Shown here: piece after piece, positions 1 through 10,200 of the stretch
Layout of the letters: each line of letters opens with the position of its first letter
How positions within the stretch are numbered: position 1 is the stretch's first letter
Assembly (NCBI GenBank): GCA_018806915.1
Contig: JAGKQI010000062.1
Span: forward strand, 248,001 to 312,000
Source of the DNA: Phytophthora colocasiae
Taxonomy: Eukaryota > Oomycota > Peronosporomycetes > Peronosporales > Peronosporaceae
Direction of reading: 5' to 3'
Length of the DNA: 64,000 nt
Notes under the pieces: model-generated
The model's database searches: none
What the model was told of the DNA's origin: nothing
The model's input: only the letters and a program-made list of their open reading frames with translations
Position numbers and translations under genes: made by a program

Positions 1-729
1 GATAAACGACGCGTATATGAAGCCATCGCAGAGATGTGTTGCTCGGACTTACGACCTTTCAATTTGTGTGAAGGTGCTGGCTTTAAGAAGCTAGTTGACA
101 TACTAATTGGAATTGGCATTAAGATGAAAACGCCTGTTGATGTGAATGACTTGCTGCCGGTTGGAAACACGATTAAAAAATACGTGGTTGGGAAAGCTAA
201 CGTTACACGGGAGCAAGGCAAAATAACATTAACAAAGCATTTCGAAGATCGAGTTGGATGCGGTTTTACTACAGATCTTTGGACAGATACCACCAGAAAA
301 GTTTCATTTCTTTCGGTGAGTACTGATATCTATGATGCACGAGGCAGCCGCCCATTTCGATGACGAACGTATGACTCGCATTACGCATCCCGCAAAGAAA
401 AAGCCAAAGCGAACTCGTCATTTCCTCGATTCTGACGACTCTGATGACGAAAGCAAATTAGATTTTTTGAGTGAAACTCGGGAGCTTTCGGAGCTAAACC
501 GCTATTATGGCTTGAGACTCAGCGCCACAGAAAAACAAAAGTTTAACATCCTTCAGTGGTGGAAACAAGCATCCTACCCTTCTGAAGACGATCTGTGCTT
601 TGCATTCCTGCATCCAGCGCAATGTCGGAAAGTAATTTCTCCGACGCTGGAAATGTTTTTGGTAAAAAACGAACTACGCTCAACCCGTATATTCTAGACG
701 ATGTTCTAGTGGCACGTTCAAACAAGTGA
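1..729 (+). pseudogene. hAT-family transposase relic, 5' end outside window
   Basis: Reading frame 1 is open from the first base. It carries the hAT N-terminal/central signature (DLRPFNLCEGAGFKKLV, then TTDLWTDTTRKVSFLSVS), which stops at 363. From about 332 a second frame gives ELNRYYGLRL and the start of the C-terminal dimerisation region (NILQWWK). The end of that domain continues in a third frame to a TGA at 727-729, with IPASSAMSE and FSDAGNVFGKKR. The hAT order is kept, but most of the catalytic middle is missing and there is at least one frameshift, so this is an internally deleted, dead copy. It abuts the 3' end of NTPase copy A, which it probably interrupted. Two copies of GGACGTCCGAAA at 843-854 and 883-894 lie in the probable 3' non-coding end. 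Confidence 0.82.
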
Positions 730-894
730 CAGACTAATAAAAATATTATGCTGAATGAGCTATACTGCGCGGTTTAAACTACAATCATCCGTATTTTTTT
801 CGGTCGGTTGCGGATATCCGAACGAGAATCTCGGGCGGTCATGGACGTCCGAAAGTCTGCTGAGAATTGTACAGACGGACACGGACGTCCGAAA

Positions 895-1795
895 TTTCCA
901 GCTTGCGACCTCTGGATCAAATCCACCCGGAGGCTTATTGAAGAGGTTCCTCGCCTCGTCGATCACTAGCACCACCATCTTACCACTCGGGTTATCCTTG
1001 CTATTGGCAGATGGGACGTTATGTTCGTGGCGCTTCAGTATTTCTACCACTGCAGCATCCGTTGTCGTATCTGTGAAAAGTCCCAGCCATTCAACCCGAA
1101 CAGTGTCCCAGTGCTCCGTCGCGTAGTAATATATCGCCTTCAGTCGCTCGGCAATGAGGGTTTCGTTAGCATCCACCGAAAACAGCCACGCATACAGATT
1201 GGGAGTAGCCTCGGGATATCCCGTCGCCTTTTGGGAACGAATGCATGTGTACAGCACCTTCATGTTCAGATCCTTATCTGTGTCTGCCAAGACCGCAAGC
1301 TCCCGAAGCATCCGGCTCTTTCCAAAGCCAGAACTCTAGGCGATTGCCACGTACGGAGCCTTGAACGTATCAGGATTATATAGGCTGTAGCACCGCCGTA
1401 GATACTCAGCGAGCTTGATGTGAGCGTTACCATCGTACTCGATATATATTCGTGAACGCATCCTTGAGCTGCTTAAGTTCGTGTGGTGTCTGAACAGGGG
1501 TCGATGGCTTTATTGTGCCGTATTCTGTGAGGAGAGCTAATACCACCTTGGTTGCGATAGTGCTTCTGGCGGACTTCACTTCAGGGAATGGGTAGGTAGA
1601 GAGAACTTTCGTCCGTATAATACCCCGGAGTTCACCCTGAATGCCACTGTCTTGAAGGTTTGCCGCGCCACAGAAAGCTTCCAGGTCGTCCAGGGCAACA
1701 ATGTCCGCCTTGTCAAATGGTCCACACACAACAGCAGCATCCACAGGAGAGTTAGTAGGAGAAGAGAGACGCGCAACTTTCAGTGAATAACACAC
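895..1795 (-). pseudogene. P-loop NTPase family, copy A (broken)
   Basis: Minus-strand homologue of the NTPase copies at 2.0 and 53.6 kb. The part at 1795-1427 matches their N-terminal region (FDKADIVALDDLEAFCGAANL), but about 100 bp present in copies B and C between the hydrophobic leader and this motif are deleted. After a frameshift near 1440 the frame continues to the Walker A region. There a TAG replaces a glutamine codon directly before SSGFGKSR, near 1335-1340. Downstream come TEHWDTVRVEWLGLFTDTT and a Walker B-like VVLVIDEAR, and homology ends near 900 at the hAT relic. Deletion, frameshift and nonsense codon make it a pseudogene. It is head to head with copy B, and the two share an inverted leader sequence. 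I do not recognise the biochemical role beyond NTP binding. Confidence 0.8.
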
Positions 1796-2009
1796 CTGTA
1801 AGGAAAGAAGAGGGGAGTTGATCCATCGCTACATCCATCTGCTTGTTATTTTCTTTTAGTTATTTATTTGCTCATTCCTTATCAATGTGATTGGCTAAAA
1901 CTATTGGGATGAAGTTCAGCAGAAATTCATTTCTGCAGTACAGAATTTCTGGTAAATAAGAAACAAGTCGTGGGGAAATGGAGCTCCCTCCTGCGTTAGT
2001 ACAGGTGCG

Positions 2010-5000
2010 TTGTTTCCTGGAAGTATTGTATCTCTTCTCCTACTAACTCTCCTGTGGATGCTGCTGCTGTGTGTGGACCAGGACTCCAAGCAGCGTCCTG
2101 AGGAGAAGATGGCCACGTTCATGACCGCTAAGATCAACGAGGAATTACAGAAGAAGTTTGGTGACATATTCAAATTTGACAAGGCGGACATTGTTGCCCT
2201 GGACGACCTGGAAGATTTTTGTGATGCGGGAAACCTTCAAGACGGTAAGGTTCAGGGTGGCCTCGAAGGCATTATACGGACGAAAGTTCTCTCTACCTAC
2301 CCATTCCCTGAAGTGAAGTCCGCCAGAAGCACTATCGCGACCAAAGTGGTAGAAGCCCTCATCACAGAATACGGCACAATAAAGCCATCGACCCCTGTTC
2401 AGACACCACACGAACTTGAGCAGCTCAAGGATGCGTTCACAAATTTCGAGTACGTTGGCAACGCTCACATCAAGCTCGCTGAGTATCTACGGCGTTGTTG
2501 TGGGGTTTATAGGCGTTACCCTTTTGAGGTCAAAGCCCCATACGTGGAAGTGGCACAGAGCTCCGGATTTGGTAAGAGTCGAATGATTCGGGAGTTGGCA
2601 TGCAAGGCACAGGCCGACAAGAAGATGAACATGAAGGTGCTGTACACGTGTATTCGTATGCGTAACTCAACGGGGTACCCCAAGGCAACACCTATACTCA
2701 ACGATTGGCTATTCGGGAACAAAGCTACAGTACAAGGCATCGCCAAGCGGTTGAAGGTGATTTTCCACTACGCGACGGAGCACTGGGACACTGTTCAGAC
2801 GCAATGAATGGCTGGGACTTTTCACGGATACGACGACGGACGGTGCAGTGGCGAAAGTGTTGGAAGAAACGCTGAAGCATCAAGAATCCAAGGTGGCGGA
2901 CAAGACATCCTACAGCAACAAAGAGGCGAATGATAAGTTGGTGCTGGTAGTGATCGACGAGGCGAGACACTTGGTCGGCAACACCACGAGCGGACTGGAT
3001 CATTTGCAGATGCTACTACGTGCCCTTGTTTCGGTGAACAACAGTATTGACAAGGAGGGAGCGATTTTCGGCGTATTGGTGGATACAAACCCCCGAATTA
3101 CGACTCCAGATCCGTTGCCGCCACCTCACAAGGTGGATCTGTCCTATCCGGGTAACTACGTCAGCCGAAACCTGCGGACGTTTCGACCTTTTGTGTTGAC
3201 TCACACTATGGACGCGTGTTGGCAGCAGTATTGTCGAGATCAACTTGAAAAGGTTCAGGAGGTCTCCATGGATACGCCGAATGCAGATGAGAAGAGCAAA
3301 GAGAAACGGGAGGGCGACTACGGGTTGGGAGCTACTGAAGCGGCCAAGGGAGTAAACGAAACGGGGATCTTAATGACCGACCAGTTGGCGGTATATAAGC
3401 AGGTTGTGGCTGGAGACGAGAACGAGGCTTGGAACGCATTGAAGCGCATGGGGCGGCCGTTGTGGAGCGCTACGAGCGTCGATAAATGGCAAATGATCGC
3501 GTTCGCTGCCAATAAGTTGATGCTGGGGGTGGGCCCTTGGAGGGAAGACCACTTCATCGTCCACACCATGTTTGGCGTCGCCTCCATGCTGTGCCGACTG
3601 GGTGTGCGTCCGTCCTCGACGTCAGCATTGGCGACTCGAGCCGTGGCAGATTTCATGGCCACTTTGGTCTATGTGAATTACGAGAGAGATGTTTTCCTCA
3701 GCAGCTACACTTCAGACCCTGTGCTCACGTTTGGTGCGGTTAAAGTGTGGTACGAGTTCAACGATACACTCGTCAAGTACATTCTTCCTCAGCTGAAGAA
3801 GCTTCTTTTGAGCGACGTACTGGACTCTGGTGGGGTTACCGAAATGGTGGCTTGTATATTGATGCTACTCGCGATGGACAAGTGTGTGATGGACAAGAGC
3901 GGTCGTGTAGTTGGCGTACTTATTGGTCAGCTTGTTCCTGTGGATAAGTTTCTGGAAGTGTTACAAGTTAAGAAGATGCAGATATGCAAGAAGGAGGGGG
4001 AAATACCCACGGGCGATGAAAAAATAGCTTTTCACAAATGGCTATCGAAGTGGGAGGGCTGGTATGTCGGGTTTACTCACTTCGTACAGTTGGTGTTGGA
4101 GCCGGATGAGAACACGTTGTGGTATTTGTTGGGGCGTCGGGCCGCAGGTGTGTTTCCACGGGGCCAAAATGGCGCCGATCTACTGATTCCGATGTTTAAG
4201 AGGCAGTCAAAGGGCGACTCGGACGCAACGACAAGTGAGACCAGTAAACCAGATGTGTCGTTGATGTTGGTTCAAGTGGGAAATCGGTCGTTTCGAGAAA
4301 GTGAGTTTACTCAGACTGTTCTGAAGGGGTTATCGCCTTGTTACCTTTTTGACCCAGCCAAGAATCCCTTGAGTAAAAAGGCAGACAGCGACGTCATTCG
4401 CGTTTACATGGACGTTGGGGAAGAGTCGAATGGCGTATCTCGGTTCATCTATACCTCCACAAGTAGTGTATCAAGACATGATTCACGTGGGGTCGGGTCA
4501 GATAGCAACGATGTAGGAGGACGCGCTGAGGAAAAGACAAGTCAAGTGGAGACGGTGTTTACGTTGTGCTTTCGGTCGATCAACTGTGCTACGTTCCCTT
4601 TCTTGAGCGAGGCCGTGTGTGCGAGTTTGGCCAGTCTTGTGGAGTCGAATGAGTGGCTGCCCACGGCTCTCATGGCTATTGACCTGGAACCTCGCGATCG
4701 TAACGGAGAATGCTGTCTGGCGCGATGCCGAGATCTGAACTCCAGGAGATTGCGCTGAGAGGCTTAACGAACGTACCAGGACACGAAAAAGTGACTGCCA
4801 AGAACCGCGCTGCTGGTGGTAAAAAGCGCGAGAAGCCAATTGATGTCGTTTGAGAGCTACGGCCAGCGTATCGGACGTGCTGGTTGTGACGGAAAGCAGC
4901 TCGAGGCTCTTCTTTCTACCTTCTGGACGACGACGCTGTTCACTTCCGCTCTTTGCTCTTTTCTACGGCAGTGCATCAAGATCACCTGCGATGACAGTAC

Positions 5001-5320
5001 ATTCACTGTTCGAATCGGGAAGCAAACCTCAAGTGGCTCCTACAAGTTCCAAACATGCTGTGGATGTGAAATACTCGTGACGAAGAGCTGCTGGAGGCCT
5101 GGCACTCGTGTGTCTCGAACGAGATTGACTGGAACGGCATCTGGACTTGAAGGCAGCTACTGTGGAGACGGTTTTGTTCTTGCTGGCACTTGATACACAC
5201 CATGAAGAAGGCAAGGAAGGATTACTCGTGTATCTACGACCTCTGAATATGAGTCGGAGTAATTTGCAACTATTGAACACTCTATCGAAACCGTGGCACC
5301 TCGTAACGAGGACCTGAAGC
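2010..5320 (+). pseudogene. P-loop NTPase family, copy B (longest copy, frameshifted)
   Basis: The frame opens with a hydrophobic stretch (LLLLTLLWMLLLCVD) followed by MATFMTAKINEEL at 2109. Next come a Walker A-like SSGFGKSRMIREL near 2565 and, after a frame change, a Walker B-like LVLVVIDEARHL near 2945. Compared with copy C there is a 4-bp tandem duplication (AATG) near 2803-2810, which ends the first frame at 2807; the same protein resumes in another frame to 4758. Beyond 4758 recognisable coding persists to about 5320 but jumps frames and has several stops (for example LDDDAVHFRSLLFS, then LKAATVETVLFLLAL). An intact protein would have about 1000 residues. It is an oomycete-type multicopy gene. 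An effector-type NTPase is possible, but no CRN N-terminus is seen. Confidence 0.78.
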
Positions 5321-6199
5321 TTCAGTTGAAGCCGTTTGACACAAGGGGTTACCGAATGCGCAGGTTACGCATTGCAAGGACGGATATTTGAATATCGATT
5401 GTCGAACGGCGCACTGGCACGCACGAGATGTTAGTTTCAAAGAAATTGGAGAGGAATCTGCGACTTTACTAGCTTAATCAAGTGCCTAACAGGAGGGGGG
5501 GGGCGAATGCTGCGGTCGTTGAGGCAGCAACAGATGAACGCCGGATGCTGCAGGAACAGCTCAGCAAACTGACCAGATCCAGCGAATGACATCTGTCAGA
5601 GCCAGCTTCTAAGGTGCAGTTGAGCTGGTGAGTAGAAAGAGGAGATCAAGGTTGAAGCTGTCGACCGAAGGACTGGTGTTCTGTACGCGAAGCATGAGCA
5701 CCTTGAATGCCATGACGCCTTAGTGTGCGATAGCAGCATATAGCTGAGTGGATTGCCGTCACTTGGACGTTTTGCACACCTCTCTGGGCGTTCAATGCAG
5801 CTGCACTACCATCTCCAGCCCCATCTAAACGTGAAGACGACCTTGACGAGAAAGAATTCGCTTTGGAGACGAAATAGGTTTATTGTTGTTTCGAGGGCCA
5901 TGTAGATGTGGAAGAAAAAGCAGATGAAGACCGCTGCGTCTTTGGTTGAGTCTATTGAGCACTCCGACGTGGCTTTTCAATACATCATGCAGATCGCACA
6001 CAAAGGGGTTGAAGGAGAATTAAGAAGTGTAAACGTTTGGAGTTTACAGTTTTGAAATGATAAAACCTGGAACTGATGAACCAATGCGATTGCTGGCAAG
6101 TTTCGACTCATTTCATCACTGACGAGTTAGAATAGTCCTGTTGAAGCTGTTTCACATGCGAGTTGAAGACTTTGTTCCTCGAGTGATGAGCCAAATCAG
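5321..6199. other. decayed intergenic DNA without a credible gene
   Basis: No long open frame and no recognised domain. Near 5500-5575 a short coding-like stretch (AAVVEAATDERRMLQEQLSK) looks like the trace of a coiled-coil protein and then hits stops. A G-run at about 5493-5502 and a T-run at about 6230 are simple sequence. It lies between the decayed tail of NTPase copy B and the distal piece of copy D. Confidence 0.5.
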
Positions 6200-6477
6200 T
6201 TGCGTCGACGTTTGTTAGACGACTGAGCTTTTTTTTTTTTCATCTAGTGCGTCTGCAGTGCGCTTCCTGGGGGCCACTTCTAAAGCTTCTTTCCACACCG
6301 GTTCTGCACGATCACCGCATCCCGGTGCGTAATCCAACACTTGCATGCCATCCAACGCCATATCTTCGAGTTCAGATCGCCATCGCCAACTTTTCAATGC
6401 GCCTGTCACCATCACGCACCTCCAGATCACCGTCCACTAGAGTCGGCTCAGGTAGGATGAAATTGGCCAAACCATCC
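6200..6477 (-). pseudogene. P-loop NTPase copy D, downstream half split off by copia
   Basis: On the minus strand, DGLANFILPEPTLVDGDL aligns with DTLVKYILPQLKKLLLSDVL of copy B. The upstream half of the same gene lies 44.5 kb away at 51530-51008. Joining across the copia target duplication (GGATG on this strand) gives WYAHKDGLANFILP in frame, matching WYEFNDTLVKYILP of copy B. A stop follows near EKLAMAI, and a second frame (LEDMALDGMQVLDYAPGCG) remains open to 6215. The copy was probably decayed, or diverged in its C-terminus, independently of the insertion. Confidence 0.72.
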
Positions 6478-6700
6478 TGTATGGATAGTGCATCGAGACC
6501 TGGCGCAGTTTGAAGAAGGACATGAGCAGCAGGGAACCAGGTCGCTGTATGAGAGAGGGCAAAGGCCCATAAGTGTTGGTCAGTGCTCAGGTAGGAGCAA
6601 CTAACACCAAGTAATTCAGTCTTCATATTTCTCCCTATTCATCAGGAGCTTGTCGGATCTACTGCAGAGTGTTTAAGCTACTGCAACTTGTTTAAACTTG
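6478..6700 (+). repeat. copia 5' LTR
   Basis: It starts TGTATGGATAGTGCATCGAG and shares its body with the 3' LTR at 39849-40005 (TTTCTCCCTATTCATCAGG, then GAGCTTGTCGGATCT), then with the short pieces at 49901-49910 and 50984-51007. Relative to the 3' copy it has about 30 extra bases near 6585-6615 and about 11 near 6667. The last few bases differ between copies, so the 3' edge is uncertain by a few bases. A tRNA primer site candidate beginning TGGTGTTTTCCGGAGG follows at 6701. Confidence 0.72.
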
Positions 6701-6768
6701 TGGTGTTTTCCGGAGGTTGAAGCAACACCAAACACAAAGCAAGGCAGGTGGCGAACCTGCAGGAAACT

Positions 6769-7111
6769 TGTAGCCAAGTGTATTGATGCAGCTTGTGCAG
6801 TAGCTAGCACTTTGTAAAGTGAGAGGATAGAATAGTCGTCACCACCCTTCCGTCTCAATGAAAGTATACAGTCCTTATGCTGATGACAGCATCAGGGGTA
6901 ACATGCAAGACAGCCAGAGATTCCACTTGGATCACTGGCGGCCTGTCCTACAAGATCCGTGAATGTTTGGCCGGGTGGAGATTGCTGACTTGGATGCACC
7001 AGAGTCAGACATCTCTCCGTCTGTGATCAACCCGAATGTACCAGGTAGTTCACTGTCTGTTCGCAAACTTGAAGGCGGCGGAATCAGGCTTGATGCCTAC
7101 GATTCACCACA
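6769..7111 (-). repeat. gypsy-2 3' LTR (left copy)
   Basis: TG...CA bounded direct repeat of 12188-12530 with one visible difference. It is the 3' LTR in the sense of the minus-strand polyprotein and is next to the polypurine tract. Confidence 0.85.
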
Positions 7112-7235
7112 CAGCCCCCAAAGCTTGATTCCGCAGCTGGACTTCGACCACCCCGTTCACAACCCTGGCAGTCAGATCCATGTCTGGCCCCGGCTGATCT
7201 CGGTGCAGCTCTTCGCCCCAGCTTTGGGTATTGGT

Positions 7236-10200
7236 TCACTTCTTGCCGATGATGGTCACCAGTCTGTCGGCCCCAGCAGTCCGTGAACGAGTCCGTCGGC
7301 TCACACTTCCCTCGTCAGCTTGTACCTCTACGAGACGCGAAGTGCTTGCGCCGGGTTGGTCGTTGGTAGGCCCAAGTTCAACTCCTGAAGTCTGCGGCGC
7401 AGCTACAGCGGGAAGACTTCTATCGGGCACTTTTGCATTCGTTGTTTGCGATCGTCGACGTCTGGGCTTCCGGCGGTTCTTGTCCGTCGTCTTTACCGTC
7501 TCCGCCACAGCGATCTGTCCTTGTGAGGTTGTTTCTCCAGTTGTGGTAGCGCGCTGCCAGTGTGCCTTGAGCTCTTGATCAGCAGCTGCCACGTACTGGT
7601 CCACTAGGATGGGAACGTCCTTTGCTAAGCTGGCCAGTGGTTCGTATGAGTCCTCGATGTCCTCAAGTCCTTTCCACTGAACCAGGACTTCAAAATCACG
7701 TTTTGCTGCATTCCATCGGTGGCTTTTGAATTTCTCTATTGCCAATACAATTCCTTGCGATGAGATGTGTTCCAAAAGTTCTTCAGTAACGTCCAAGCTA
7801 GAGTCTGCATAGAACTTGAGCCTAGAGGCATGTACGTCCAGCTCAGCGCCTGTAATAAGGTGTTTTACCCGGAATGAGTGTGCGTCAGCGCGTATAACTC
7901 GATACGGCCCCACCCAAGTCACAAGCAGCTTGTTACTTCTCTTCTCGTCCACTCTCGAGCGTAACACGTAGTCACCCTCAGTAAAATTCACAAGGTTTTC
8001 TCCACGTTCTCGTTTTTTGTTTAGCATCCTCTGCTTCAGGCGTTGATCCTCCACCACCTTGTGCATGGAGCGAATGCTGCAGCGAAGGTCGTCGAGAAAT
8101 CCATCGATCTTATCACACGCCGGCACCTCGTTGAACTCCCCAGTGCTAGGCAGGTAAAATTCTCTGAGAGGCGTCGGGCATGGTAATCCAGTAAACAGCT
8201 CCACGGGCGCTCTGTTGCCCAACGATGGCACTGCTGTGTGATTGAGGCTTGACTGTACCATTGGTACCAAGTAAACCCAGTCGTGGTGAGCAATCTTGTA
8301 CTCCAAGATAATGGTCCGAATCGCCTGGAGGATATCTCTGTTCACCCGCTCCACGGACCCGTTGATCCAGGGACAGTATGCAGGCGTGAACTCCTGCTGC
8401 GTTCGCAGTCGTCGAGAAAGCTCACCCACCACTTCGTTTTTAAAATGCGAGCCTTGGTCTGAGATCCAGTTAGGTGGCAACCCGAACCGAGAATGCCAGT
8501 CGAGGAAAGCTTCCACAGTCACTGAGCTGTCGGCTGTGTCTGCAACCACCAATTCACAGAAATGGGATGCGTGGTCCTTCAGCACTAGGATGTACTTAGA
8601 TTCTCCAAAGCCATCACCCATTGAAAGGAAATCGAAATGTAGCAAACCATTGCGTTCACTGCATTCAAACGTTTCACCCCAAGGCCTGAAGATGATATTC
8701 CCCCCTTTTGAATGTAGACACAGTCGACACTGGCGGACAAACGTGGTCGCCAAAGAGCGCAGGTTCTCCAACGCAAACAATCGACGTATGTGTTCCACCA
8801 TAGTAGCGATTCCACGGTGCCCTTGTGCACCACCGTGTGCAATGATGAACAATCGCAGGATAAGGTCCTTAGCCTCTACAGGAATCCAAACCCGGTTGTT
8901 GACCGCGAGAACACCAGTTTCAGTACGCTCGGCTCCTTGTGGTGGATCGTAACTGGACTGTACCAACTCAATCTCTGCAAACGTTGGCCACACAAAATTT
9001 GAGTCATCCAAGGGGCGAAGCATTGAGATTCTCTGCTCCACCACTTCAGGCTGTTGCTCCTGTTGAACTACTAGCGGAGTAGAACGAATCCTCTTGATCG
9101 TAGCAGCGGTAGTAGTGCGGTTACCAGCCCACCTGCTGATCATATCGGCCCAAACTTTCTGAGGTCCAGCGATATGTTCAATCACATAGTTGTAGCTCAT
9201 CAGTTTTAAAGCCCACCGCAATAATTTCCCTTTCAGATGCTTCTTCACATGCTCGCCCGGCGCGAAAACATGAATCAAATTGCGATGGTCGCAAAACAAC
9301 CGAAATCCCTGAGGTCTCAGCAGCAAATAGTCTAGTTTGTCACAAGCGAGAGCGATCGGGAACGCCTCTTTCTCGATCACCGTCCAGTTAAGTTGACTCC
9401 CCGTGAAACTCCCACTCAAACATTCCACAAGCTGGTGCTGCTGGTCCTGAACAGGAACTTTCGGGTTGTAGTCCTTGACTTGCGTCACAATCAGCGCCCA
9501 ACCAACATCCGACGCGTCTGTCAGCAAGCACGTAGTCGCAGAGCCATCAGGGAAAGCAAGTGTAGCAGCCGACGCTAGCATATCCTTCACGTTATCAAAC
9601 GTCGCCTTCTCGTCAGCGCTCAGTACAATCGAAATTCCAGCTGCTACCCTCTTAGTCCGACGAGTCTTTGCCAGAGCTTCGTCCAATTTGCGTTGAAGAG
9701 GAGCAACTTGGCGAGCGTAATCGATGAGACTCTCGCGCATCCAGTTTATAGCACAAAGAAACTGTTGTAGCTCCCCTGCCGAACTTGGGTACGGCATTGC
9801 ACGGAGTGTTTCAATCCGAGTAGGATCGTGACGTACACCATTGGCATCGATGATCTTGCCACACCACTTCACCTCCTGCTGGTACAGGCTGGACTTCTTC
9901 ACGCTGAGCTTCAGGCCGAATTCATCCAGCAGTGAAAACAGCTCCTTGAGTTTGTCCAAGTAGGTGTCAATGTCGTCCGCATAGAGTAGCAGGTCATCTA
10001 TCCACACGAGTAAGTGCTTGTACAGCAGTGTAGCAAAACACTTCTCCATGGTCTTCTGGAAGTAGATCGCAGCATCACCACAACCTTGAGGAACACGTCG
10101 CGGAGTATAGATCTTCTCGTCTGTCATATACGAGAGCCACTCCTGACAGAACTTAGCAAGAGGTAGCTGCCAGAAGCCTTTAATGAAATCGAAAAGTCCA

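Noticed and set aside
6764..6768. gypsy-2 repeats as duplicated copia leader and not LTRs
   Set aside because: TG...CA ends, AAACT duplication, a polypurine tract on the expected side and near identity all fit LTRs of the enclosed gypsy.
7231..9002. Plus-strand frames over gypsy-2 pol (115 and 218 codons)
   Set aside because: Antisense to clear RT and integrase motifs, with no domain or conserved features, unlike the antisense frame in gypsy-1.
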